From Proteles cristata cristata (taxonomy: Eukaryota; Chordata; Mammalia; Carnivora; Hyaenidae): DNA of 64,000 nucleotides. The stretch is from contig JAESUZ010003171.1 in assembly GCA_017311185.1 (NCBI GenBank), positions 496,001 to 560,000 on the forward strand, given 5' to 3'. Made by a program: the position numbers and the translations under genes. The notes under the pieces are model-generated. The model had not been told where the DNA came from, made no database searches, and saw only the letters and a list, made by a program, of their open reading frames with translations. Shown in pieces: positions 32,857 through 43,185 of the stretch (the stretch's first letter is position 1; each line of letters opens with the position of its first letter).

Positions 32857-33655
32857 TTTTTAAATAGTTCATTGTCAAGTTGGTTTCCATATAACACCCA
32901 GTGCTCACCTCCACAGGTGCCCTCCTCCATGCCCATTACCCCCTTTCCCCTCCCCCCACGCCCATCAGCCCTCAGTTTGTTCTCAGCATTCAAGGGTCTC
33001 TCATGGTTTGCCCCCCTCCCTCTCCCCCACTATTTTTCCCCTTCTTCTCCCCCATGGTCCTCCGGTAAGTTCCTCCTAATCCACCTATACATGCAAACAT
33101 ATGGTATCTGTCCTTCTCTGCCTGACTTATTTCGCTCAGCATAACACCCTCAAGGTCCATCCACGTTGCTACACAGGCCAGATTTCATTCTTTCTCATTG
33201 CCATGTAGTATTCCATCGTATAGATAAACCATATCTTTTTTTTTAGACAAATTAGTTGTTTCTTTTCTTTAATGTTTTATTTATTTCTAAGAGAGAGAGA
33301 GACAGCGTGAGCAGGGGAGGGTCAGAGAGAGAGGGAGATACAGAATCTGAAGCAGGCTCCAGGCTCTGAGCTGGCTCACAGCACAGAGCCCGACGTGGGG
33401 CTCGAACCTACGAACCGTGAGATCATGACCTGAGCCGAAGTCAGATGTTTAACTGACTGAGCCACCCAGGCACCCCAATAAACCACATCTTCTTGATTCA
33501 TTCATCCATTGATGGACGTTTAGGCTCTTTCCATGTTTTGGCTGTTGTGGAGAGTGCTGCTATGAACATTGGGGTCCATGTGCCCCTATGCATCAGCATT
33601 CCTGTAGCCCTTGGGTAAATTCCTAGCAGTGCTATTGCTGAGTCATAGGGGGCAT
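32857..33655 (-). mobile_element. Carnivore L1 3' end, minus strand, split by a SINE
   Basis: It begins with the reversed 3' terminus ('attgtcaagttggtttccat', 'ataacacccagtgctcacct'). It goes on through 'gccatgtagtattccatcgt' and 'cattgatggacgtttaggct' to 'gggtaaattcctagcagtgc', text from the end of ORF2. After removing the inserted SINE, about 560 bp of L1 remain, heavily 5'-truncated. Confidence 0.93.
33238..33477 (-). mobile_element. Carnivore SINE, minus strand, inside the antisense L1
   Basis: Includes a T run, an extra 'agacaaattagttgtttctt' segment near the tail, the GA block, body and head ending 'gagccacccaggcacccc'. The L1 text ATAAACCATATCTT (33224-33237) is repeated as ATAAACCACATCTT (33478-33491), the TSD. 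Confidence 0.96.
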
Positions 33656-35016
33656 TTTTTTTACGATAGTGTTCTTTACCTCTATAAGGCTCATCAACGA
33701 GACTGTTGGGTGCTATTCCAAGATCTGTCCTCTCTTTAAACTTCCTTGTGTGTGGACCGTACCCATGTAATCTTTTTCATAAAGACAAAAGCAAATTAGA
33801 AGAATGGCTATACCCTTTCATCTACCCCAAGGGGGTAGAATTCAATTTTTACAGACTTCTCTTAGGCCAATAGATTCATAGATCAAAGTCATTGAAATTA
33901 TTGCGGCGGTAACCCGGAAACTGAAACCTAACAACTCAGTAGTCCAGTGGGGACCTTTTATTTAAATGCCTCTGGATCCCACAGACATAGAAAAATTAAA
34001 ACACCTTTCGCAGAAATATTGACCATGTCGAAAATATTGACCCCTAATGTTTTGCAATTCAGTTAGGCTAGTTAACAAATTCACTGAACTACAATATCAA
34101 TTTCTAACATGGAGCTAATTGTAAAAACTATTAGCATCGCAATTCACATGCAACACCATCCAGTTCAATTTGCCCCCGCGCTCAAGACTCCATTTGTTGA
34201 TAATGATGCTGGGTTCCAGGCCATTGACCCTTCCAGCACTCAGAGAATCTATGGGTCTTTTGTGCTGGTGACTTTGGAGTTAGAGATTAGAACTAAATCT
34301 GCAAAAGCGCTGTGGATTGCGAATCGGCTGGTATCGTCCACGGTCCCTGCGTACTTTGACCACACAGGTTCATCAGTTTTGTGACCGTACTGCCTACCCC
34401 ACTGTTTCCTTCTAGGTCTGAGAAGAGTGCGTTCGGCGACTTAGATCCCCTCCCTTGCAGAGAGCCAGTTTGGGGTTCTTCAAACCAAGTAGCAGATGCT
34501 TTGAAATGTTTCAGTCTGCAAGACTAGTGTTAGAAAGAAGGGTGAGGCAGAGAAGGGGCAGGGATGATGTAGAAATGAGTGAAGAGAGGCACGTAAGTCC
34601 CCTGGAGGTATCATTTACTTGGTGAAATTAGCATGCGCTCAAGGTAAAGGAAATTACGTAGGGATCCGGGGTCTGGAATGAAAAATGCAATGTAACGGGC
34701 TTTTGACCATCATTTTTTCCTTGGAGGGGGCAGTCCTTTGGGGAATGAGGATTCATTGACTCTGCTATCGAAGGACACTTATGTTTTAATAGTCTCATGA
34801 TTTGAGGAATAGCAGAAAGAGGAAGCAGGGGCCAAGATAAATGTGGGCAAGAGTAATGGTTCACTATGCAGGTCAAATTTCATAAGGTGTTCATGGCCCG
34901 AATGATGATGGAGAAGTGTTTGCAAGCCTCCCTTGGGACTTTAGATATGAATTCTATCACCTGGACAATGCATATTTCCAAAGGGGGGAAAACCTGATTG
35001 TCTGTTTATTTCACAT
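33656..35016. other. Unannotated, complex, possible conserved element
   Basis: About 1.36 kb without any recognised repeat, notable in so repeat-dense a window. The 34109-34384 plus frame (91 codons) has no domain I recognise. A run such as 'attgcggcggtaacccggaa' shows CpGs kept in AT-rich surroundings, which may indicate constraint. Confidence 0.3.
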
Positions 35017-35030
35017 CCATGAGGTCTTTA

Positions 35031-35271
35031 TTTTTTTATTTTTATTTTTAAAAAAATTTTTTAATGTTTTATTTATTTTTAGGAGAGAGAGAGAGACAGC
35101 GGGAGCAGGGGAGGGTCAGAGAGAGAGGGAGTCACAGACTGAAACAGGCTCCAGGCTCTGAGCTGGCAGTCAGCACAGAGCCCGATGCGGGGCTCGAACC
35201 CACGAACCGCGAGATCATGACCTGAGCGAAAGTCGGACGCTTAACCGACTAAGCCACCCAGGCGCCCCAGG
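35031..35271 (-). mobile_element. Young-type carnivore SINE, minus strand
   Basis: Carries the young markers 'gggagtcacagactgaaaca' and 'gctggcagtcagcacagagc' and the head variant 'aaccgactaagccaccca'. A perfect TSD, CCATGAGGTCTTTA, lies at 35017-35030 and 35272-35285. A (TTTTTA)-like stretch extends the tail. Confidence 0.98.
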
Positions 35272-35285
35272 CCATGAGGTCTTTA

Positions 35286-35883
35286 ATATTTAAGCTTCAA
35301 CGTACAAAACCACATTTCTCATCTTGCAGGAGGATTTATTATAATTAATTCCTCTTTCCTCTTAAAAATGTTTTGTGTATCCTGTTTATCTAACGTAAGA
35401 GCTTAGAGCATTATACCACTGATCTATTCCAAACCGGAATCATTACCAGTTACTTTCACATCAAACACTCCACTTTTAAATCCTTGTATCTTAAAATTCT
35501 GAAGTACACCAGAAAGGTTTAACAGTGACAAGACATTCTTTCTTCTCTTCAGATTATCCAGCCTATGAAATATCTGCACATAAAACTTGAGCTGACTTTA
35601 ACTAAACCTCCTAAAAGTGAGATTGGAATTATTGTGGGTCCCGATCCCCACCACAGACCTACAAACAAAATCCCATACTTTGGGTAACAATTTCAGCACA
35701 AAGTTCAATCCCACATGAGATGAATGCCAACTAAAGCACACTGTAACATCCACATAATACCGTGTATGTGAAATAGACCTTGCTGATCACGAGAATGGAT
35801 GAGGAGGAAAGATAACCACAGAGAAAAGGGGGTTTCGCGTGACTTTGTGGTTTTCCCTTTAAAACCAAAAATAAAGAAGAAAT
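35286..35883. other. Unannotated, AT-rich
   Basis: No repeat or gene recognised. Confidence 0.4.
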
Positions 35884-35905
35884 TTCAGGTTACTCACTCA
35901 TGGAT

Positions 35906-35959
35906 TCTGTCAACCTGGCCATCGCTGTAGTTTCTTCTTTGTGCTTTTTCTGGAGATGA
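35906..35959 (-). other. Possible small exon, minus strand (speculative)
   Basis: Read on the minus strand, 'tcttttcttctcatctccag' is a strong pyrimidine-rich splice acceptor. It is followed by about 52 bases open in one frame (KKHKEETTAMARLTESM) and then by a consensus donor GTGAGT. The family is unknown to me and the exon pairs with no proven neighbour, although a lysine-rich frame lies 0.2-0.5 kb upstream on the same strand. Good-looking splice pairs also occur by chance. Confidence 0.25.
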
Positions 35960-36132
35960 GAAGAAAAGACATTTATGTAGAAGACACCTCTGAGATGCGA
36001 ACTGACACAAAAGATCAGATACAGCTCTGTCTCTTTCTTTCTTTTTCCTACATTAGAATTTGGTCACCAACGATGAACCGAATTTAAAAATCTCATATTA
36101 TGGCTACACGATCAGTCACTGAGAAGAGATTT

Positions 36133-36480
36133 TTAGGGCATTAAAAAACGTGCCATTGCTCTTGGAAGGAAGTGTCTGTCACACTGATTTTGGATATATA
36201 TAATTGGTGACGCACGACCAGTTTTCAAAACCTCTCTGACACTGGATGTTTGACATCCGTATGCCAATCTTTGCTTTCTATTTTCTTCTGGTGAAGCTTT
36301 TTTGGTATTTTTGGAGCTGGTATTTTCGTAGTCATTTGATTCTTCTTTTTTTTTTCTAAAAGCTAAGTAGATTTCATACATCTTCCTTTGTCTTACTTTT
36401 TTTTTGTAAATTCCTGGGGTCTTTTGAACGTTATCACTTTTGATGGGTTTATAACCGTATCTATTTTGGGCTGAAAACAT
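36133..36480 (-). other. 115-codon lysine-rich open frame, minus strand, unsupported
   Basis: The frame starts MFSAQNRYGYKPIK and is unusually rich in Lys, Asn, Ser and Glu (for example RKKKEESNDYENTSSKN). It overlaps no repeat I recognise, unlike nearly all other long frames here. There is no signal peptide, membrane segment or known domain, and I see no convincing donor after it. It may be a non-coding AT-rich stretch. Confidence 0.2.
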
Positions 36481-36589
36481 TTTGTTTCAGCTGAGATATA
36501 GGTTATTTCCCACTGAGTTTGAGAGCCAGAATGATACATACATAAATTGAATCTGCCCTAATTAAAAAATAACTTTGAGCTATCAATAA

Positions 36590-37250
36590 TAAAGGTCATG
36601 TCTACTGTAAAGTTCTCTTCAGTTTTTTCATATTTCTTTAATTTCCTGGGGTTCTTAACATGTACAGTAGCTGAAACATTGGCGTCTATTATTTTACTTT
36701 TTTGTAGCCTTATTCTTTTTCCGATCATGAAACTAATACATGCTCATTATTTAAAAACTCCAAAAATACTGAAAAATTATAAATCAGAAAATATAGTTCT
36801 CCCCAAATCACCCCCCCTAGAGGAAACTATTTTACACTTTGGTGAAAACCTTTTTATTCCCATTTCTGTACCTATGAATATATACAGATGTGGAAATGTA
36901 ATTCCTTTTTATAAATATAAATATCTACACTATATGCACATGTCTTACACCACCTCACACATCTTTCTATGTCAGTGAGGTAGAAGACACCATCGTTTTT
37001 AAATAACTGTACAGGATTCATCATGGATGAATACACCATAATTTCTTCAACCAGATTCCGTTTAATTTGCTCACAATTTTCCACTAGTTTATAAAATGCT
37101 GTGGTCAGCATCACTGAACTCACACTTTGATGCACTTGTCCTGTTAAGTATTGAGGACAACTCTTAGGGTTCAAATTATTCAGGAAGTATGAGTATCAAG
37201 AATTTTGACACACATTGGTTGTCCCCCCAAAATATTGAATCTAAGAGTGT
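36590..37250 (-). mobile_element. Old L1 3' UTR-like sequence, minus strand
   Basis: 'catgaaactaatacatgctc', 'tgaatacaccataatttctt', 'ttttccactagtttataaaa' and 'tgctgtggtcagcatcactg' follow the antisense order of an old L1 3' region. The copy is heavily diverged. Confidence 0.6.
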
Positions 37251-37267
37251 ATAAAAGTATTCATTTC

Positions 37268-37484
37268 TGGGGCGCCTGGGTGGCTCAGTCAGTTAAGCAT
37301 CTGACTTCGGCTCAGGTCATGATCTCATGGTTTATGGGTTCGAGCCCCACATCGGGCTCTGTGCTGACAGCTCGGAACCTGGAGCCTGCTTCCAATTCCG
37401 TGTCTCCCTATCTCTGCCTCTCTGCTGCTCGTGTTCTGCCCCTCTCTCCCTCTCAAAAATAAGTGAATATTAAAAAAATTTTTT
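37268..37484 (+). mobile_element. Carnivore SINE, plus strand
   Basis: 'ggggcgcctgggtggctcag' head, 'gggttcgagccccacatcgg' B-box region, CT-rich body and A/T tail. TSD of about 13 bp ('aagtattcattt' at 37255-37266 against 'aaggtattcatt' at 37485-37496) with one difference. Confidence 0.97.
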
Positions 37485-37497
37485 AAGGTATTCATTA

Positions 37498-38650
37498 CCT
37501 TACGTTCTTGCCTACTTGCCAATAACATGAGAACATTCCCCCTCTCAATCTTGGCCACACTGATAGGCTAAAAATAGTTTCTGGTTATTTTCTATCATCA
37601 TTATTCCTTCTGTGCCTTTTTGTTTATGAAGGACCATAGTATTCCTTCGTATGTAATCAGTAAGTCACTGACTCTTGGTTTCATGTGGTCATGCTCCAGC
37701 TACTCTGCCATCAACCTTTTAGTTCTTAGAAGCCACAGGTAGCATTTTTCATTCCCCATGGCCATGGTCAAGCCCTGAGCAAGTCACAGCTGCTTGGCGA
37801 GCACTTAGTTGGGGTATCGCAGCTTGGCTGTTGGCGCACAGCTAACAGAATGATTATTCACCCTTCTGGCACCGCTGTTCCCCAACTACAAGAGATCGCT
37901 TTGAGTGTCAACGAACTACTCTGCACATCACGAGTGCACTTGATGGTCATGAGCCCTGAATTCACAGCAATGAAATCAGTGTGCTGCCTCTTACTTAGAT
38001 TGAAAATTGCCCTTGAGAACAGAAGGACTGAGGAACCGTGATCTACCATCCTACCTGCAGTGGCATCTAACCCGAGATATTACGGTGGTTTCCACCGAGA
38101 TGCGGAAATAGCCTGAGTATGGGGAGGCCTAGAGCCTCAACTAAGACAGGCAAAAAGAAGCTTGTCATGGGTCACAGGCTCACAGGAATGGGCGCAGAGG
38201 CTGCGTCAAAGGGGGCTCACTCTAGTGGCTGCGGACAATTCATGCATAGAAGCAACTCCGTGGTGAGAACTCCGGGGCATTCACCCGTGACCTGTAGGAA
38301 CCTTGTTCTCGCTCTGCCTGCTCTGGGTTGACCCTCCACGGCAACCCTGCGCCTAGCTCTGCTGTGGGTTCGTCCCCCCACCCTTGTAACACGGTTCCAC
38401 CCTGTGTCCTGGTATAGGACCTGCTTTTCCTTCATTCTCCGCCTCTGTGCCCCTCGGTCCTCACCTTGGATCACTGACCACTTCAGCTTGGCCCTCCCAT
38501 GATGGCCCCAGCGGTGAATGTCCCCAGAGCACCGGCACTCAGATTCCAGGCATTATATCCTTCTGAGGCCCTGTCATTTTTGTCTAAGTTCCTGTGTGTG
38601 TCACCACTTTATACTTGGGACCCAAGGGCTTCCTGCTGGCGGGTGGACCC
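37498..38650. other. Unannotated
   Basis: Contains two mirror-image frames at 37850-38041 (plus) and 37858-38049 (minus), typical of chance. No domain or repeat named. Confidence 0.4.
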
Positions 38651-38661
38651 TGCAGCTATTT

Positions 38662-38862
38662 ATTTTGAGGGAGGGAGAGACAGAGACAATGAGCAGGGGA
38701 GGGGCGGAGAGAAAGGGAGAGAGAGAGAGAATCCCAGGCAGGCTCCACACTCAGTGAGGAGTCCTACTCAGGGTTCGATCCCACACCCTTGAGATGATGA
38801 CCTGAGCTGAGATCAAGAGTCCGAGGCTCAGACGACTGAGCCACCCAGGTGCCCGCCCCCTT
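38662..38862 (-). mobile_element. Older carnivore SINE, minus strand
   Basis: Body with 'caggctccacactcagtgag' and head with 'gatcaagagtccgaggctca', the older subtype. A TSD-like pair 'tgcagctattt' (38651-38661) and 'tgcagttattt' (38863-38873) flanks it. The tail has been lost almost entirely. Confidence 0.92.
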
Positions 38863-38874
38863 TGCAGTTATTTT

Positions 38875-39292
38875 AATTCAGATGTGTTGGATTTTCTAAT
38901 CCTGGGGAAACCAAATACTGCCTGCATCAGCATTTTTCTCTTCCCTGTAGTCAAATGGGAACTTCTGACACCAGTGGGGGAGGGGACCTTAGAAACCCTA
39001 AATTTAGCTCTCTGGGTTTGACTCATCTATATCATGACTTAAGGTGGGAACCGTGGCATCTGTTTCCGTGTAAGTGGTTCAGTCATTCTACGGGATGAAT
39101 TCAAACTCCTCCTGTCCTTTCCTCATTGTCAGGGAATTGAGGGCTGCAACTGCATTGCACATGTGCCTGGTAAAGCCCTGGCATCCCACCCTCAGTCCCA
39201 AGCAAACCCTCTTCCTTTTCCAAAGCTCAGATTTCCCTCCAGCGTACATGTTCCAGGGACCAGATTCACAATACTGAAGAGAGGTTGAGAAT
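38875..39292. other. Unannotated
   Basis: Mixed composition, nothing recognised. An L2-like texture in 39080-39250 is not diagnostic. Confidence 0.4.
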
Positions 39293-39420
39293 TACAGCAT
39301 ATGAAAGCTGGAAGAGATTCTTTTATAGATGGTCAAGTCCAACCCAATGGTGATGCAGTCGAGGAAACTGAAGCCCCTGCCCAGAGAGGAATTTCCACCA
39401 CGCTGATCTCTTCCCCTCAT
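39293..39420 (+). mobile_element. MIR3-like fragment, plus strand
   Basis: 'aagctggaagagattctttt', 'tggtcaagtccaacccaatg' and 'gaggaaactgaagcccctgc' with 'ccagagagga' keep the order of the MIR3/MIR core. Confidence 0.65.
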
Positions 39421-39758
39421 CAACAACCTCTAGTCCCCTGGAAATAGTAAAGGCCACCTCCCGTGGGGGTACTGTGTGTGGTGATTCCTCACACAGCAAT
39501 CTCGGTGTCATGTTGGGCTTTCCCAGGTTTGTCTTCTCTGTGTTCCACCACAACATCCCTGGTTTCCACAAATGGCGGATGACTTCTCGATTTATATGCC
39601 CAGCTCTGACCTCTCCATTGAACTCCTGCTGGGTGCTGGACAGCTCCCCCCAGATGCTCCATGGATGCTATAAACCAAGCCACCCAAAGCTACCCTGTCC
39701 CTGACACGCTTGCGCCAGCCCTCCTACCCAGGCTTCTTTCTCCCTTCTCTGTCTTCAG
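39421..39758. other. Unannotated
   Basis: Frames at 39474-39704 (plus) and 39489-39683 (minus) lie opposite each other. Nothing recognised. Confidence 0.4.
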
Positions 39759-39759
39759 T

Positions 39760-40330
39760 TTACAGCATCACCACCCACGTTGTGCCTAAGCCAGAAGTCT
39801 GAGAACACACCTCCCTCTCTTTCTTCCACACCCCCAAGATTTCACATATCTTTAATCTAACCCCCTTTAGCTGCTATCTTTTTTTGAAAAGGACCATTAA
39901 TGTTGCTTCTACCTGCTTCTGGTCACACCTCCACACCGAAGGGGTTATTCTGAAGCAGCCCTGGGGATCTATCTAAAATGAGGACTTGACCCAGGAATGC
40001 CCAGCTTGAAATCTTTCAGACTGTCTGGCAGGTAAGCAGTCAACCCTGGTCTTTGAGCTGGGGCTGCTTGGTGGGATGGTCCCGTCTTCACACTCACTCT
40101 CTTGTTATAAGTACTTTCCTTCCTTGGCCATCGCTGTTCCTTCTGCCCAGACACTCCAGTCTCCATTTCCTCTCTGTGGTCCCAAATTTATCCCTAAGAA
40201 CTCCACGGCACACAAGTAAATCTATGTATCTCCCCTCTGTTCCACTGAGTGTGTTTCCTGAATTTTATTTCTACACCTGTTCACGCTCCGATGCATCCTT
40301 GTATCACACTGCATCATTTGCGATGGGGTA
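39760..40330 (+). mobile_element. L2 3' region, plus strand
   Basis: 'ggggatctatctaaaatgag' recalls the L2 'gatctttctaaaacacaaat' block. 'cagcttgaaatctttcagac' recalls 'cttaaaatccttcaatggct', and 'ttggccatcgctgttccttc' recalls the L2 'tgctgttccctctgcctgga' block, all in the right order. Confidence 0.6.
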
Positions 40331-40414
40331 AGAGATTCCAGGGCCTTTGGGAAAGTCAAGTCCTGCCTCCCAGCAGCCTCATCTGAAGGCTCCCACCAGT
40401 GCCACTGCCTGGCC

Positions 40415-40620
40415 AAGACACAGCTCATGGTAGACCAGAAGTCTCTGCTACCGAAAAGCCCTGTGGTCCTGAGCAAGTCATTTTCTTTTTCTCGGCCAAT
40501 ATCCTGGGCTTTCTCTTTTCAGTCTGGTTGGATGTTTGCTAAGGTGCCCCCGGCAGTAGTGAGTCACATGAAGAGGGTGGCCGTAAGTGATTCATTTGGG
40601 AGACAGTGTGAGCATTGGTA
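40415..40620 (+). mobile_element. MIR-like fragment, plus strand (tentative)
   Basis: 'gtggtcctgagcaagtcatt' followed by 'ctttttctcggccaatatcc' is compatible with a diverged MIR core. The rest is weak. Confidence 0.4.
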
Positions 40621-40632
40621 ATATTTTAAGTT

Positions 40633-40647
40633 AAAAAAAAAAAAAAA
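40633..40647 (+). repeat. A-rich run
   Basis: About 15 consecutive A just upstream of the SINE/L1 cluster, of unknown origin. Confidence 0.8.
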
Positions 40648-40692
40648 CAGATGTGTTTGCTTTAAGAATTTTCCTTAAGAAGTATCTTTCTT

Positions 40693-40901
40693 TTTTTTTT
40701 TTTTAATTTATTTCTAGGAGAGAGAGACAGCATGAGCAGGGGAGGGTCAGAGAGAGAGGGAGACACAGACTCTGAAATAGGCTCCAGGCTTTGAGCTGGC
40801 AGTCAGCACAGAGCCCGACATGGGGCTCAAACCCATGAACTGCGAGATCATGACCTAAGCGAAAGTTGGATGCTTAACCAACTAAGCCACCCAGGAGCCC
40901 C
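40693..40901 (-). mobile_element. Young-type carnivore SINE, minus strand
   Basis: T tail, 'ctaggagagagagacagcat', body and head variant 'aaccaactaagccaccca'. A perfect 16-bp TSD, AAGAAGTATCTTTCTT, lies at 40677-40692 and 40902-40917. Its 3' TSD copy overlaps the TSD of the next L1 (see next entry). Confidence 0.97.
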
Positions 40902-40913
40902 AAGAAGTATCTT

Positions 40914-41075
40914 TCTTGGGTAAATTCCTAGCAGTGCTATTGCTGGGTCATAGGGGAGTTCTATTATTAATTTTTTGAGGAACCTCCACATTGTTTTCCA
41001 GAGGGTGTTCTATGGAAACCAACTTGACAATAAACTATGAAAGAAAAAAACATTTTTTAAAGAAGAAAAAATAAA
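40914..41075. mobile_element. Short twin-primed (5'-inverted) L1
   Basis: Bases 40914-41003 are antisense L1 ('gggtaaattcctagcagtgc', 'cctccacattgttttccaga'). From 41004 the strand switches to the sense L1 3' terminus ('tatggaaaccaacttgacaa') and an A-rich tail to 41075. 'aagaagtatctt' at 41076-41087 matches the text before the SINE and at 40902. An inverted 5' part, an internal gap, a sense 3' part and a shared TSD together indicate twin priming. Confidence 0.88.
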
Positions 41076-41087
41076 AAGAAGTATCTT

Positions 41088-41284
41088 CTGGGAAGCAAGA
41101 GTTTTGATATTTGAGATAAAGAATGGATTTGCCCCTTGTAAAATGAAAAGAAAACCAGAAATGCAGGATCTGTACTTTGCTCTGAAGATTTATTGTTCTT
41201 ATTTACTGTGCCTGTCATGGTTGCATGTTCTTATCCCTTTGAGAGAGAGAGAGAGAGAATGAGTGAGTGAGAAGTACAGAGGGT
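41088..41284. other. Unannotated, with a short (GA)n
   Basis: A GA run lies at 41239-41259. Nothing else recognised. Confidence 0.4.
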
Positions 41285-41500
41285 GGAGAGTCCTTAGGAA
41301 AGAACCTAGGTCTACGAAGCTGTTGGACTTGGCTTTGCCATTTTTTAGCCAGTTGTTGTGAACTTCTGGGAGCTTCTGTGTGCTCACCTGTAAAGTGGGA
41401 TAGAGAATGTCTATCTGTGTTTCCTCGTTCACAAGCCCGTTGTGAGAAATAATGAGAAAATGTCTGTTAATACACTCATGGATTATATCCATGTGTGTGA
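41285..41500 (+). mobile_element. MIR SINE, plus strand
   Basis: 'gacttggctttgccattttt', 'cagttgttgtgaacttctgg', 'gctcacctgtaaagtgggat' and 'cgttgtgagaaataatgaga' line up with the MIR core order. Confidence 0.75.
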
Positions 41501-41929
41501 GCATGTGTGTATCATCTCTCACCATGTGAAGCTGAGGGTTCTAGCCTGTTCTTGCTATTTGAGGAGGAATGGTGTCAATGGCTTGTGGCCATGCACCTCA
41601 CATACCCATTTGCAGAACCTTCCACCAGAATCCAAGGTTCCTCTGGGAAAAATTGAATTATTTTACTCTAGGAGCTACTCTACCTACCACTGCATTGTCA
41701 TGCATCTGATGGAATAACAGACACATTTAAAGTTTCGAGGAATCACGATGATGTGTTAGAGCAAAACATTCCCACTGATACTTGAACAACTTCTGTATGT
41801 CTTGTTAAAATCACATGAAACTCGTCAGGTAGAATACAGACCTTCAGGGAGAGTGGGGATTTCGTTTTCTTATTGTTTGTGCTCTTTCTTCTATACCTGG
41901 GAATGCAAATAAAAGCTCAACGGTTTTAT
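41501..41929. other. Unannotated
   Basis: The 41442-41717 frame has no domain. Nothing recognised. Confidence 0.4.
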
Positions 41930-41948
41930 TGGTGGTGGTGGTGGTGGT

Positions 41949-41981
<33 letters not shown>
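41930..41981 (+). repeat. (GGT)n(GT)n compound microsatellite
   Basis: About seven GGT units pass directly into about 15 GT units. Confidence 0.96.
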
Positions 41982-41984
<3 letters not shown>

Positions 41985-42167
41985 AGAGAGAAAGAGAGAG
42001 AGTGAGAGTTATACCCACACTCCTATTTCAGCTGAGGATGGCATGGCTTTCTACGGGGATCGTGCCAGAGATATACTTCCCTCTGTCTGAAATGGCAGAG
42101 AGGTTGTTAATGAGGGCAATTATAACTGAGTCTAACTGTAGCTCAAAATGAAGACTAAGAACTGTGC

Positions 42168-42170
42168 GCA

Positions 42171-42212
<42 letters not shown>
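42168..42212 (+). repeat. (GT)n microsatellite with inverted start
   Basis: 'gtgcgcacgcacgtgtgtgt' begins it and about 17 GT units follow. The head is self-complementary. It lies under 200 bases from the preceding GT array. Confidence 0.96.
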
Positions 42213-42213
<1 letters not shown>

Positions 42214-42924
42214 ATGGGGGCGTGGACAGATTGAGAGAGAGAGAATGGAGTCATGTGTCCAAAGCTCGGAGAAGGTGGAGGGGGGCTCTTCTGCCCATGC
42301 CATGTCCACGCCCATGCCTGGGGCCACAGGCAGGAGCTGGCGGGGCTGAGTGAGGTCTGTGTGCAGCGCAGCGCTAACTGCCTCGCTTTCTGCTCCCCAG
42401 AAAGCGAGCTGTTATGGATGAGGGGAAAACTCATCATAGTTGATATATTTCAAACCAGTCATATTTACATCTAGGATATTTTTATCTCCCTAAAATATGT
42501 CCTTCTAGTCGTCACCAAACTGTGATTTTTTTTCAAGTTACAACTGTTTAAAGGAACATTTATATCAAGTGGGAAATGATAATGCTATTTTACGAACTTG
42601 TGTCCTCAACCGGACCTCACCTCCAGGTTAAAGCGGAGGCTCTCCAACCTCCCATCTTGTTCTCAGGGTTCTAGAAATGTGCCGGCTGTGGTCTCCATCC
42701 TCACCGTCCCACCCCCTCTTTCCCAATGTGATGCCATTGCAGGTCACCTGGGGACTGATTTAAAAGGAAAATACCACATCCTCAGATAGCCAATCAAATA
42801 AGTGCCCTCATAGATGGTACCATATGTATTGTCTTGAGTAGCCACTAAAATATAAAGGCAGAGGATTTAAGAACCACACGTTAGCTTTCTGTCAGCATGC
42901 AAGTATGGTTTGGGACAATAAAAA
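42213..42924. other. Unannotated
   Basis: A short GA run follows the GT array. The remainder has no repeat or gene I can name. 'ctcgctttctgctccccagaaagcgagc' has an inverted repeat (GCTCGCTTTCT against AGAAAGCGAG) near 42382-42409. Confidence 0.45.
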
Positions 42925-43185
42925 TCATAATCCCTAACATTTTTTCCCCATTTAGCAGACGGCCTGGCAGCAAGGACAGTGCATTACAGGACCATCTCAC
43001 TTAATTCTCACAATGGCCCTATGAAATAGGTACTGGCATCCTCACTTTGCTAATGGAGAAGTTGAGGCACAGAGAGGCTGAGCAAATTACCCCCGGGCCA
43101 CACAGCTGGGAGAGGAGCAGAGTTGGGTGTCAAACCCAAGAAGTCTTCCTTTTACACCTGCGCTTTTCACCTTGGGGCCACCGGC
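42925..43185 (+). mobile_element. MIR SINE, plus strand
   Basis: 'cacttaattctcacaatggc', 'cctatgaaataggtactggc', 'gaagttgaggcacagagagg' and 'gggccacacagctgggagag' are the canonical MIR 3' blocks, well preserved. Confidence 0.9.

Noticed and set aside
37850..38049. Mirror-image 63-codon frames on both strands
   Set aside because: Opposed frames of equal length are a chance pattern. No other support.
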